A stretch of 64,000 bases of DNA. Source: Alphaproteobacteria bacterium. Its GTDB lineage: Bacteria; Pseudomonadota; Alphaproteobacteria; Rhizobiales; Devosiaceae. The DNA is taken from the NCBI GenBank assembly GCA_018828145.1, contig JAHJWO010000024.1:174390-238389 (forward strand). Direction: 5' to 3'. The notes beneath the pieces were generated by a model that saw only the letters and a program-made list of their open reading frames with translations, ran no database searches and was not told the origin of the DNA. Position numbers and translations under genes: made by a program. Shown here one piece after another: positions 44,261 to 53,625 of this stretch (position 1 is its first letter; each line of letters starts with the position of its first letter).

Positions 44261-47056
44261 CTACCCATTGGCCACCTTCTCGGGTGCCCGCGGGTGGAAC
44301 ACGCCCATGAGCGCATCGTGGATCTTGCGCTGGCGCGGCTTGCTCATGATCTTCTGGCCGGTGAGGTCGGTGACGTAGAAGACGTCGACGGCCTTTTCGC
44401 CATAGGTGCCGATATGGGCCGAGCCGATGGTGAGGTTGAGGTCGGAAATGGCGTGGGTCAGCGAATGCAGCAGGCCCATGCGGTCGAGGCCGGAGACCTC
44501 GATCACGGTGAACTTCTCGCTCAGCGCATTGGACACGGTGACCTGCGCCGGCAGGGCGAAGGGCTTGAGGCGCTTGTTGTGGCGGCTTTCCTTGCCCAGA
44601 TCGATCAGGATCTGCCGCTTGCCCTGCAGCAATTGCTTGACCGTATCGATGATGCGGGTGGCGCGGACCTTTTCGTCCTCGTCACTGGTGAAGGACCGGC
44701 GCAGCCGGAAGGTATCCAGCGCATGGCCGTCGCGGGTGGAGAAGATCTGCGCCCCGATAATGGACGCGTCCTGCATGGTGCAGGCGCCGGCAATGAGCGA
44801 GAGCAGGCGCGGATGGTCGGGCGTATAGAAGCTGACCTCGGTAATGCCCTCGAAGGCCTTAACCCGGATGGAGCCGGCAAAGCCCTCGCCCGACTGATCG
44901 GCATGGCGGATCATGCGGGCATGCTCGACCTGCAGTTCCGGCTCGGCGCGCAGCCAATAGTGGTCATAGTGGCGGGCCACATAGGCCTCGACCTCGGCTT
45001 GCGGCCAGGCCTCGAGCGCCGTGGCCAGGTCGCGGCGGGCCGTTTCGATGCGGTCGGACTGGGTGACCTGGCTATGGCCGCCGGACAGCAGCGGCTCGGT
45101 GGCATAGTAGAGCGCCCGCAGCAGGCTGCCCTTCCAGCCGGTCCAGACACCCGGGCCGACGGCGCGGATATCGCAGGCGGTGAGGATCATCAGCAGCGCC
45201 AGGCGCTGGGGCGATTGCACCACGTCGGCAAAGGCCTTGGCGGTCTCGGGGTCCTGGATGTCGCGGGCCTGGGCGATCTCGCTCATCAGCAGGTGGTATT
45301 CGATCAGCCAGGCCACCGTGTCGGTTTCGGCCGGCGACAGGCCGAAGCGGGGACAGAGGCGCCGGGCAATGCGGGCGCCGGCGATGGAGTGATCCTCCGG
45401 CCGGCCCTTGGCGATGTCGTGCAGGAACAGCGCGACATAGAGCAGGCGCGTGTCGTTGAGCTGGGGCAGCAGCTCATGGGTCAGGGGCAGCTGGTCGCGC
45501 AGGCCACCATTGGCGATCTCGCCCATGACGCCGACGGCGCGGATCAGGTGCTCGTCCACCGTATAGTGGTGGTACATGTTGAACTGCATCAGCGCGACGA
45601 TCTTGCCAAAGTCGGGCACGAACCGGCCGAGCACGCCGCTTTCGTTCATCTGGCGCAGGATGCGCTCGACCGATTGCGGGGCGGTGAGGATGGCGAGAAA
45701 GTGCTCGTTGGCCTTGGGGTCATTGCGCAGCTTGTTGTCGATCAGCCGCAGCGAGCGGGCGATATGCTTGATGGCATCGGGGTGGAACAGCAATTGTTCG
45801 CGCCCGGCCACCAGGAACATGCGGATGAGATTGACCGGATCCTTCTCGAACACGTCCGCACTGGCGATGTTGAGCCGGCCGGTATCGAGCACGAAGTCGG
45901 GCTCGCCCTTGATCTTGCTGCGGCCCTGGCGGAATGGCGCCAGCACGCGGCCCACCAGGTCCATATCCTTGGCATGATTGAATTCAAGGCTGGCGCAGAT
46001 GATGCGGGTCAGGTCGCCCACGTCCTTGGCGACGAGGAAATACCGCTTCATGAAGCGCTCGACGCCCAGCATGCCGACCCGCTGCACATAGCCCATGCGT
46101 TCGGCCAGTTCGGGCTGCACGTCGAAGGTGAGTTTTTCCTCGGCCCGGTGCGTCACGAAATGGAGGTGACAGCGCACCGCCCAGAGAAAATCCTCGGCGC
46201 GGGAGAACAGGCGATATTCGGCGCCGGAAAGCACGCCCTTGCCGACCAGTTCATGGCTGGTCTTGACCTGGTAGAAGTATTTGCCGATCCAGAACAGCGT
46301 GTTGAGGTCGCGCAGGCCACCCTTGCCGTCCTTGATATTGGGCTCGACCACGTAGCGGGTATTGCCCATCAATTTGTGCCGCTCGTCGCGCTCGGCCATC
46401 TTGGCGGCGATGAATTCAGGCCCCGTGCGGGGCATGATTTCGGTTTCGAAGCGATGCACCAGGGAATCGAACAAAGCCCGGTCACCGGTGAGGAAACGCG
46501 CCTCGAGGGTGGCGGTGCGCACGGTCATGTCGGCGCGAGCCATGCGCAGGGATTCATCGACCGAGCGCACGGCGTGGCCGACCTTCTGGCCGAGGTCCCA
46601 GAGCATATAGAGGATGTATTCGGTGACCTGCTCGCCCCACGGCGTCTGCTTATAGGGCAGGATGAACAGCAGATCGATATCGCTGCCCGGGGCGAGCGTG
46701 CCGCGGCCATAGCCGCCGACCGCCGACAGCGCGATGGCCTCGGCGCCGGAGGGATTGTCCACCGGGTAGACGCGGCGAGTGGCAAAGAGGTGGACCGCGG
46801 TGATGATTTCGTCCTGGGCGGCGCTCAGGTTTTGCGCGCAGCGGGTGCCCTTGCCGGTGGCGAGCAGCTCGGCCTCGGCCTGGCTGCGGGCTTCGGCCAG
46901 GGTCTTGCGGATATGGGCCAGCACGATAGCGCGAGCGGCACCCGATTTGGGCGCTTCGTCACCGATCGCCGCGTCCAGCTCGCCGAGAATGGTCTCGGCG
47001 GACTTGAGCGCGAAGAGGGGTTTGCGCGGCTTTGCCTCAGCTTCGACGAGCGTCAT
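44261..47056 (-). CDS. glnD: PII uridylyltransferase / uridylyl-removing enzyme
   Basis: This 931-residue nitrogen sensor uridylylates and deuridylylates PII according to glutamine. The nucleotidyltransferase motif GGYGRGTLAPGSDIDLL is at 114-130 (D126, D128). A central HD domain with FLHDIAKGRPEDHS carries the uridylyl-removing activity, and two ACT domains for glutamine sensing lie near 730-800 and 840-915 (VIEVSGLDRMGLLHSLTHAI). Its start overlaps the 3' end of mutS by 20 bases, so the two are coupled. Confidence 0.96.
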   Translation of the reverse strand: MTLVEAEAKPRKPLFALKSAETILGELDAAIGDEAPKSGAARAIVLAHIRKTLAEARSQAEAELLATGKGTRCAQNLSAAQDEIITAVHLFATRRVYPVDNPSGAEAIALSAVGGYGRGTLAPGSDIDLLFILPYKQTPWGEQVTEYILYMLWDLGQKVGHAVRSVDESLRMARADMTVRTATLEARFLTGDRALFDSLVHRFETEIMPRTGPEFIAAKMAERDERHKLMGNTRYVVEPNIKDGKGGLRDLNTLFWIGKYFYQVKTSHELVGKGVLSGAEYRLFSRAEDFLWAVRCHLHFVTHRAEEKLTFDVQPELAERMGYVQRVGMLGVERFMKRYFLVAKDVGDLTRIICASLEFNHAKDMDLVGRVLAPFRQGRSKIKGEPDFVLDTGRLNIASADVFEKDPVNLIRMFLVAGREQLLFHPDAIKHIARSLRLIDNKLRNDPKANEHFLAILTAPQSVERILRQMNESGVLGRFVPDFGKIVALMQFNMYHHYTVDEHLIRAVGVMGEIANGGLRDQLPLTHELLPQLNDTRLLYVALFLHDIAKGRPEDHSIAGARIARRLCPRFGLSPAETDTVAWLIEYHLLMSEIAQARDIQDPETAKAFADVVQSPQRLALLMILTACDIRAVGPGVWTGWKGSLLRALYYATEPLLSGGHSQVTQSDRIETARRDLATALEAWPQAEVEAYVARHYDHYWLRAEPELQVEHARMIRHADQSGEGFAGSIRVKAFEGITEVSFYTPDHPRLLSLIAGACTMQDASIIGAQIFSTRDGHALDTFRLRRSFTSDEDEKVRATRIIDTVKQLLQGKRQILIDLGKESRHNKRLKPFALPAQVTVSNALSEKFTVIEVSGLDRMGLLHSLTHAISDLNLTIGSAHIGTYGEKAVDVFYVTDLTGQKIMSKPRQRKIHDALMGVFHPRAPEKVANG

Positions 47057-49748
47057 CGCGGATTTTCTTCAACTCGTAGAGCGCTTCAATCGCTTGTTTG
47101 GGGGTCATCTCGTCGGGTCGGACGGCGTCGAGCGCGGCGTGAACTGGATCCTGCTGCACCGGCCGGGGGGCAGGCTGATGCGCGAAGAGCGGCAGATCGT
47201 CTAGCACGCTGGCTTTCTGGCTGGAAGAGGCCGTGCCCGCCGAGCGCTGCTCGAGCACGGTCAAAACCTGGCGAGCGCGGGCCAGGACGGGTTCGGGCAG
47301 GCCGGCCAGCCGCGCCACCTGAATGCCGTAGGAACGATCGGCCGCGCCGGGGCCGACTTCATGCAGGAAGACGACTTCGCCCTCCCATTCCCGCACTTTC
47401 ATGGTGACATTCGAGACCCGGCCCAGGGTCTTGGCCAGGCTTGTCAGCTCGTGGAAATGGGTGGCGAACAGGGCCCGGCAACCGGTGGTCTCATGCAGGG
47501 CCTCCACGGCGGCCCAGGCGATGGAGAGGCCGTCAAAGGTGGCCGTGCCGCGCCCAATCTCGTCGAGCACGACAAGGCTGCGCCGCGTGGCGCGGTTGAG
47601 AATGGCAGCGGTCTCGACCATTTCCACCATGAAGGTGGACCGGCCATGGGCAATGTCGTCGCTGGCGCCGACCCGCGAGAAGACGCGGTCGATGACCCCG
47701 ACATGCGCCCGGCTTGCCGGCACGAAACTGCCCATCTGCGCGAGAATCGCGATCAGGGCGTTCTGGCGCAGGAAGGTGGACTTGCCGCCCATATTGGGGC
47801 CGGTGACCAGCCAGAGCCGGCCGCCGCCGATGGCATCGTCCCCGGACAGGTCCGCGTCGTTGGCGACAAAGCTCTGCCCTTCAGCCATCACCATGTCTTC
47901 CACCACGGGGTGGCGACCGCCCTCGATGCGAAAAGCGAGGGAATCGTCGATCTCCGGACGGGTATAGGAGCGGGTGGCGGCCAGGTGGGCGAGGGCCGTG
48001 GTCACGTCCAGCTCGGCCAGGGCATCGGCCAGCTCGCGCAGCACATCGGTGCGGCTCAGCACGTCATAGCGCAGGCTGGCAAAGACCTTGAGTTCGATTT
48101 CCAGCGCCGCCTCATGCGCGCGGGCAATGCGGCCTTCGAGGTCGGCCAGCTCGGTGGTGGTGAAGCGCATGGCATTGGCCAGCGTCTGGCGGTGGATGAA
48201 GCTCTGCCGATGCGGCTCTTCGAGAAGCTTGGTGCCATGTCCCGCGGGGACTTCGACAAAATAGCCCAGCACGCCATTGTGCCGGATCTTGAGCGAGCGG
48301 ACGTCGGTCTCCTCGATCAGTCGCGCCTGCAGGGCCGCCACGACAGCGCGGGTTTCGCTGGCCAGCGATCGCTCGTCATCGAGGGCGGCATCGTAGCCCC
48401 TGCGCACGAAGCCGCCATCGCGGCTGAGCAAGGGCAGTTCATCGTCGAGCGCCAGCGCCAGCTCGGAAGCCAGCGGCAGTGGCGCCGCGGCGAGGGTGCC
48501 GGCCAGTCGGGCGAGGACTGCGGGAACATCCTCGAGCCGGGCAAAATGGGCGGCCAGAGCCACCGCGGCGCTCACGGCCTTGCCGATGGCGACCAGGTCG
48601 CGCGGCCCGCCGCGGTCGAGCGCGAGCCGCGTCAGCGCCCGGGCGAGGTCTGGCACTGCCTTGAGATCGGACCGGAGCCGGCCGGTCAGCACTGTGTCAT
48701 TGGCCAGCAGGCCCACGGCGTCGAGCCGTTCGTTGATCGCGCCGGAATCGGCCAGCGGCGACGCGAGGCGCGCCGACAGCAGGCGCGAGCCTGGCGCGGT
48801 CACCGTCAGGTCGATGACCTGGCGCAGCGAGCCCCGCTGCTGGCCGCGCTGCGTCTGGTGCAGTTCGAGCGAAGCACGCGTCGCCTGGTCGATGGCCATG
48901 TGGCGCGTCGCGGTCTCGGCGACCGGCGCGCGCAGGGCGACGCCGACGCCCTTCTGGCTCTCGCGCACATAGGCGACGATGGCGCCCAGCGCGGAGCGTG
49001 CGGCGCGCGAGAGGGCAGTGGGGTCAAAGGCCCCGCCGGGAAAGGCCTGGCGCAGGGCAGTGGTCGCCGCTTCGCTGTCAAAGCTCGCGAGCGGCGCCAG
49101 GTGGGTGATGCCGAGCCAGTTGGGCGCAAACAGATGCCGCTCGACCAGGGCGGCGCGTGTCGTCTCGGTCAGGAGCAGTTCGGCCGGGTCGATGCGGGCC
49201 AGTTCGTCCTGGAGCTGTTCGGCAGCGAGATCGGCGGTGAAGGTCTCGCCGGTGGACACATCCGCCCAGGCGAGGGCGAAATCGGTCTCGCCATGCCGCA
49301 CCATGGACAGGGAAGCGAGGAAGTTGCTGGCCCGGGCCTCGAGGTGGTCGTCCTCGGTCAGCGTGCCGGCGGTGATGAGGCGCACAACTTCGCGTTTGAC
49401 CACGGACTTGGCGCCGCGCTTCTTGGCTTCCCTGGGGTCTTCCACCTGCTCGCAGATGGCGACGCGGTGGCCCAGCTTGATCAGCTTGTTGAGGTAATCA
49501 TTGGCGGCATGGATGGGCACGCCGCACATGCCGATATCCTGGCCCAGATGCTTGCCGCGCTTGGTCAGGACGATGCCGAGAGCCGCGCTGGCGATCTCGG
49601 CATCCTCGAAGAACAGCTCGTAGAAATCGCCCATGCGATAGAACAGCAGGTAGCCGGGATTGACCGCCTTGATTTCGAAATACTGCGCCATCATCGGCGT
49701 CAGTGCCGGGCTCGGCGCGGATTCGACTGGCGTTGCATCCATCAGCAA
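47037..49748 (-). CDS. mutS: DNA mismatch repair protein MutS
   Basis: This 903-residue mismatch sensor has the mismatch-wedge Phe-x-Glu in MGDFYELFF in domain I. The C-terminal ATPase has Walker A GPNMGGKST, the SRVGASDDIAHGRSTFMVEM segment and Walker B VVLDEIGRGT. The start is ATG 49748 or the ATG two codons later (49742). The 3' end overlaps glnD, the usual order in Hyphomicrobiales. The C-terminal ~90 residues probably include the tetramerisation region. Confidence 0.96.
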   Translation of the reverse strand: MLMDATPVESAPSPALTPMMAQYFEIKAVNPGYLLFYRMGDFYELFFEDAEIASAALGIVLTKRGKHLGQDIGMCGVPIHAANDYLNKLIKLGHRVAICEQVEDPREAKKRGAKSVVKREVVRLITAGTLTEDDHLEARASNFLASLSMVRHGETDFALAWADVSTGETFTADLAAEQLQDELARIDPAELLLTETTRAALVERHLFAPNWLGITHLAPLASFDSEAATTALRQAFPGGAFDPTALSRAARSALGAIVAYVRESQKGVGVALRAPVAETATRHMAIDQATRASLELHQTQRGQQRGSLRQVIDLTVTAPGSRLLSARLASPLADSGAINERLDAVGLLANDTVLTGRLRSDLKAVPDLARALTRLALDRGGPRDLVAIGKAVSAAVALAAHFARLEDVPAVLARLAGTLAAAPLPLASELALALDDELPLLSRDGGFVRRGYDAALDDERSLASETRAVVAALQARLIEETDVRSLKIRHNGVLGYFVEVPAGHGTKLLEEPHRQSFIHRQTLANAMRFTTTELADLEGRIARAHEAALEIELKVFASLRYDVLSRTDVLRELADALAELDVTTALAHLAATRSYTRPEIDDSLAFRIEGGRHPVVEDMVMAEGQSFVANDADLSGDDAIGGGRLWLVTGPNMGGKSTFLRQNALIAILAQMGSFVPASRAHVGVIDRVFSRVGASDDIAHGRSTFMVEMVETAAILNRATRRSLVVLDEIGRGTATFDGLSIAWAAVEALHETTGCRALFATHFHELTSLAKTLGRVSNVTMKVREWEGEVVFLHEVGPGAADRSYGIQVARLAGLPEPVLARARQVLTVLEQRSAGTASSSQKASVLDDLPLFAHQPAPRPVQQDPVHAALDAVRPDEMTPKQAIEALYELKKIRDDARRS

Positions 49749-49834
49749 ATGGGTCTCGGCAAGGAAGGCGAGACCTTAGGGCGTTCGAGGCGGAAATCCA
49801 ACCGCCGTGGGGGGATTTGCCCGCTTTGTTGAGC

Positions 49835-50650
49835 CTATGCCCCCCGGATGGTGGAGACCGGCGCCACGACCTTGCGGTAGAGATGCCAGGTGGCATGGCC
49901 GAAGACCGGAATCACCACGGCCAGCCCGACAAAGAGCGGCAGCGAGCCGACAAACAGGCCGACGCCGACGATGAAGCCCCAGGCCAGCATGGGCAGCGGA
50001 TTGTGCAATACCGCACGGAACGAGGTCTCGACGGCAACGAAGGCCCCTACGTCGCGATCAAGCAGCAGCGGAAAGGCGACCACGGTGGTGCAGAGGGTTA
50101 CCAGCGCAAACAGTGCGCCTGCCATGGTGCCGACAATCAGCAAGGTCATGCCGCCCGGCTCGCCAAAGACCTGGGACATGAGGCCGGAGAGCGTCTGGGG
50201 GGTGGATGAGCCAAACAGGGTCTCATAAAGCGTCTGCGCTGCCGTCAGCCACAGGGTGAAGAGCACGAAGAGCATGACACCCAGCGCGGCGATGGAGCCG
50301 ATGGCAGGCGAACGCAGCACGGCGAAGGCCTGCGACCAGGAGGTGTCGAGCCCCTCCTCGCGGCGGCGGGAAATCTCGTAGAGGCCAAGCGCGGCAAACG
50401 GGCCGATCAGCGCGAAGCCACCGACCAGCGGATAGAGCAGGGGCCAGGTGTGGAAGCCGTTCATCCATACCGTCAGCACGATGCCGATGATGGGGTAGAT
50501 CAGCACCAGCATCACATAGTGGCTGGGCTTGGCCCAGAAGTCGGACACGCCCTGGCGCAGCGCGTCGAACAGGTCCGAAACATGGATGGTGCGAATGACG
50601 GGCAGGTCCAGCTTTGCGCCTGCGCCGGACAGAACGTGGAATTGGGCCAT
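49835..50650 (-). CDS. DUF2189 multi-helix membrane protein
   Basis: This 271-residue integral membrane protein has six predicted helices and DUF2189 features: an N-terminal LFDALRQGVSDFWAKPSHYV, then YPIIGIVLTVW, and a mid segment GPFAALGLYEISRRREEGLD. The function of the family is unknown; members are frequent in alphaproteobacteria. It lies 86 bases upstream of mutS in the same orientation but is probably expressed independently. Confidence 0.85.
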   Translation of the reverse strand: MAQFHVLSGAGAKLDLPVIRTIHVSDLFDALRQGVSDFWAKPSHYVMLVLIYPIIGIVLTVWMNGFHTWPLLYPLVGGFALIGPFAALGLYEISRRREEGLDTSWSQAFAVLRSPAIGSIAALGVMLFVLFTLWLTAAQTLYETLFGSSTPQTLSGLMSQVFGEPGGMTLLIVGTMAGALFALVTLCTTVVAFPLLLDRDVGAFVAVETSFRAVLHNPLPMLAWGFIVGVGLFVGSLPLFVGLAVVIPVFGHATWHLYRKVVAPVSTIRGA

Positions 50651-50806
50651 TGGCCAAGCTCCTCCAGATGGGAAGCCGCATGGCGCGCGCTAAAGTCCCG
50701 CGAACCGGCGACCAGCAATGGAGCGAGCTTAGCCAAGCTGCGACGGATTGTCGCCCCCCGTTAAGAAAACGTGAATCGGCCGCAGACCCGCCGCGGCCGA
50801 TCCGGC

Positions 50807-51721
50807 TCAGCGGGTCGTGGGCAGGCCATAGATGGTTTCGATGTCGTCCAGCGCCAGCTGGGCAGCCATGAAGCCACCGGCGGTGGCCCAGACGGCGTCG
50901 GAGACCCCATAGACCTGACCCGTCTTGGCGGCCTCGAGGTTCTGCCAGAGCGGCTCGGCCATCCAGGATTCGCCCTCGCTGATGGCCAGGCCATCGCCGG
51001 TCTCGTAGGTGAAATGGAGGATGCGGTCGGCGGCCAGTTCGCCAATGCGCTCCTTGGTGATCAGCTCGGCCAGGCCCTCGCCATTCTGCGCCGCGGGGCG
51101 GGCAAAGCCGATATCGGCGAGGACGGACCCGGAAAAGCTGGCCGGGAAATAGGCATAGCTCTGGCCAGCGAGGAAGCGCACCACCGAGACGTCTTCCTTG
51201 ATCCGCTCGCCCAGTCCGGCACGGATGGCGTCCAGCCGCCGCCGATAGTCGGCGAGCAGCGCCGCGCCTTGCTCCGGCTTGCCGACCGCTTCGGCATAAA
51301 GGCTCAGATTGTCCTTCCAGGTGCCCTGGATGGATTCGGCAAAGACCGTGGGGGCAATGGCGGACAGCTGATCATAGATCTTCTCGTGGCGCCGCTTGTT
51401 GCCCAGGATCAGGTCGGGCTGCAGCACGGCAATGGCCTCGAGATCGGGCGCCAGTTCCTCGCCGGTGACCATGGTGTCGGCCAGCTGGGCGCCCAGATAG
51501 TCGTACCAGGGATCGGAATTGGCCGAGCGTGCCGCGCCCACCGGGATGATGCCGAGCGCCACGAGGTCTTCGGCCGCCTCATTGGTCAGCGCGACGATGC
51601 GCAACGGCGCGTCGGGCACGTCGGTGACGCCCATGGCGTGGGTAACGTCGCGGGCCATTGCGGGGGTCGCGAGGGCAAGGCCCGCTGCCAGGATGGCGGC
51701 AAGGACAGCAGAAGATTGCAT
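50807..51721 (-). CDS. Periplasmic iron-siderophore/haem-type ABC substrate-binding protein (FecB/FhuD family)
   Basis: This 304-residue protein has a signal peptide (residues 1-23, cut near ATPAMA) and a FecB/TroA-like fold with long backbone helix. Evidence includes PLRIVALTNEAAEDLVALGI, PDLEAIAVLQPDLILGNKRR and DRILHFTYETGDG. It should deliver an iron chelate or related ligand. No permease or ATPase gene accompanies it here. The leader contains a 10-base inverted repeat that covers the ribosome-binding site and the first base of the start codon. Confidence 0.85.
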   Translation of the reverse strand: MQSSAVLAAILAAGLALATPAMARDVTHAMGVTDVPDAPLRIVALTNEAAEDLVALGIIPVGAARSANSDPWYDYLGAQLADTMVTGEELAPDLEAIAVLQPDLILGNKRRHEKIYDQLSAIAPTVFAESIQGTWKDNLSLYAEAVGKPEQGAALLADYRRRLDAIRAGLGERIKEDVSVVRFLAGQSYAYFPASFSGSVLADIGFARPAAQNGEGLAELITKERIGELAADRILHFTYETGDGLAISEGESWMAEPLWQNLEAAKTGQVYGVSDAVWATAGGFMAAQLALDDIETIYGLPTTR

Positions 51722-51785
51722 GGTAGCACCTAAAGTGGAGTATCGAACTCAAGATTTAGCAGATACGCCATGCCGGGTGCTACCA
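51721..51785 (-). promoter_or_regulatory. Leader inverted repeat of the iron-type binding protein gene
   Basis: TGGTAGCACC (51721-51730) and GGTGCTACCA (51776-51785) form a perfect 10-base inverted repeat, separated by 45 bases. In the mRNA the gene-proximal arm would include the AGG of the ribosome-binding site and the A of the AUG. A TTGACT lies beside the distal arm (51791-51786), so the true transcript start decides whether this is an RNA hairpin or a DNA operator pair. Confidence 0.4.
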
Positions 51786-51846
51786 AGTCAAGCCCTGCGC
51801 GCCTCCATTGCGGCCGGTGGCGTGCTTGGCACCACCGGCGCAAGGC

Positions 51847-53457
51847 CTAGACCTCGTAGCGGTCCGATGCGTGCCGGACCGGCCGATAGGTGAAATAGTC
51901 GAAATCGGCAGGGCTGGCGGTGCCGTTGAGGTCATGCGCCGCCATGCCGACAAAAGCCCCGGTGAAGCTGCCATGGGCCTGATGACCGCCGCATTCGTCC
52001 GACAGCAGCGACGCATCGAGCACCGGGCCGATCGGCTGCAGCTCCTGGCCCTCGAGGGCGTAGAAGAACTGCAGCTGCCGACCGCGAATGGTCAGGGCAA
52101 GCCGCACCTTGCCATCATTGGGAATCCGCACCGGATCGGCGGGGAAGGTCAGCCTGCCGTCGGGCCAGCTCATTTCCGAAGCCATGATCAGCAATTCGCG
52201 CTGGCCATCGGAATGGGCCGTCACCGCCAGATAGAAGAAGTTGTAGCGGCTGTAATAGGCGGTGAGCCCCGCCATGGTGCGCTCGTCGGTGGCTTTGAAA
52301 TCCACCACGGTCTCGGCGTCATAGCTGAAATGGGTCTGGCGGCGCGCCACCAGCGCCTGTTCGAACCATGAGCCGATGGATTCGCGCCCGAACAGACGCA
52401 GCTTGTTGTCCTGCAGGGAGAAGATCCGCTCCGTCTCGGGCGTGCGCAGCCACTGGAAGTCGAGGGGCAGGCCCGCCTCGAACGTATAGCGCTGTTCGGC
52501 CCAGTATTTGTCCTCGTCACGCGTGCCGGGTACCTCGACATGCAGGGACGGCACCGGGCCGTTCTTGACATAGAGCCAGTCGTCCTCGCCCCAATAGGCT
52601 TCCTGGATCGAGGTTTCCCGACCGAGCACGCAGCGGCGTTCCTGGGTGGTCGGGCGGCCGCCGAGATGAACCAGGTAGGTCTTGCCCTCCGGTGTCTCGA
52701 CGATGTCGCCATGGCCGGCACGCTGGATGGCGGCCAGCGGGGCGTCCTTGCTGGTCAGGATATGCTTGTCCGGATGGGTCTCGTATTGCCCGTCAATGGT
52801 GCGCGAACGGGCAAAGGTGCAGGCATGGTCATAGGCGGTGCCGCCCTCGGCCGTCAGCAGGTAATACCAGCCATTGCGCTTGTAGAGGTGGGGCCCTTCG
52901 ACCAGTTCGAGATCGGTGCCCTGATAGATATTGGTGATCGGACCGACCAGCTTGCCGGCCTTGGCGTCGAATTCCTGCAGGGCAATGCCGGCAAACAGCA
53001 GCGGGCGGCGGCGATGGTCCCACAGCATGTTGACGAACCATTTGCGGCCGTCATCGTCGTGGAACAGGCTCGGGTCGAAGCCCGAGGAATTGGTATAGAT
53101 CGGGTCGCTCCACGGCCCCTCGATCCTGTCAGCCCAAACGATGTAATTGTGCGCGTCCTTGAACGAGCCGTCCTTGCGCTTGACGTCGGTATAGACCAGC
53201 CAGAACTTTTCCCCATCATGGGTGAGGCAAGGCGCCCAGACGCCGCAGCTGTCCGGATCGCCGCGCATGTCGAGCTGGCTCTTGCGGGTCAGCGGGCGGG
53301 TGACAAGCTCCCAATTGGCCAGATCCTTGCTGTGATGGATCTGTACGCCCGGGAACCACTCGAAGGTGGAGGTGGCGATGTAATAGTCGTCGCCGACGCG
53401 CAGGATGGACGGATCCGGATTGAAACCGGGCAGGATGGGATTGGTCAAAAGCGGCAT
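51847..53457 (-). CDS. Glycoside hydrolase family 43 beta-xylosidase-like enzyme
   Basis: This 536-residue enzyme has the GH43 five-bladed propeller (about 1-310) and a C-terminal beta-sandwich (about 330-535), the layout of XynB-type beta-xylosidases. Catalytic residues are in NPILPGFNPDPSIL (Asp base), SSGFDPSLFHDDDGR, and LVEGPHLYKRNGWYYLLTAE (Glu acid). It lacks a signal peptide, so it should act on imported xylo-oligosaccharides inside the cell. It lies 1.3 kb from xylA and so is consistent with a xylan/xylose regulon, though separated by the LOV kinase gene on the other strand. Confidence 0.9.
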   Translation of the reverse strand: MPLLTNPILPGFNPDPSILRVGDDYYIATSTFEWFPGVQIHHSKDLANWELVTRPLTRKSQLDMRGDPDSCGVWAPCLTHDGEKFWLVYTDVKRKDGSFKDAHNYIVWADRIEGPWSDPIYTNSSGFDPSLFHDDDGRKWFVNMLWDHRRRPLLFAGIALQEFDAKAGKLVGPITNIYQGTDLELVEGPHLYKRNGWYYLLTAEGGTAYDHACTFARSRTIDGQYETHPDKHILTSKDAPLAAIQRAGHGDIVETPEGKTYLVHLGGRPTTQERRCVLGRETSIQEAYWGEDDWLYVKNGPVPSLHVEVPGTRDEDKYWAEQRYTFEAGLPLDFQWLRTPETERIFSLQDNKLRLFGRESIGSWFEQALVARRQTHFSYDAETVVDFKATDERTMAGLTAYYSRYNFFYLAVTAHSDGQRELLIMASEMSWPDGRLTFPADPVRIPNDGKVRLALTIRGRQLQFFYALEGQELQPIGPVLDASLLSDECGGHQAHGSFTGAFVGMAAHDLNGTASPADFDYFTYRPVRHASDRYEV

Positions 53458-53625
53458 GTGAGAATCCTTGAGACGAAAGCGGCCGGATTTGCGTTATGCA
53501 CTCGCGAAATCGTGACCAGGTGAAAGCCAGCCAAGCTTGATCGCGGGGATCGCCTTGGTCAGAACCGAATAGAAACCGAAACGACTTGGACCGGGGGCAT
53601 CCGAGACAAGCAAGATGAGCGCGCC

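Noticed and set aside
44294..49832. Very long open frames antisense to glnD and mutS
   Set aside because: They mirror the codon bias of glnD and mutS and have no protein-family features.
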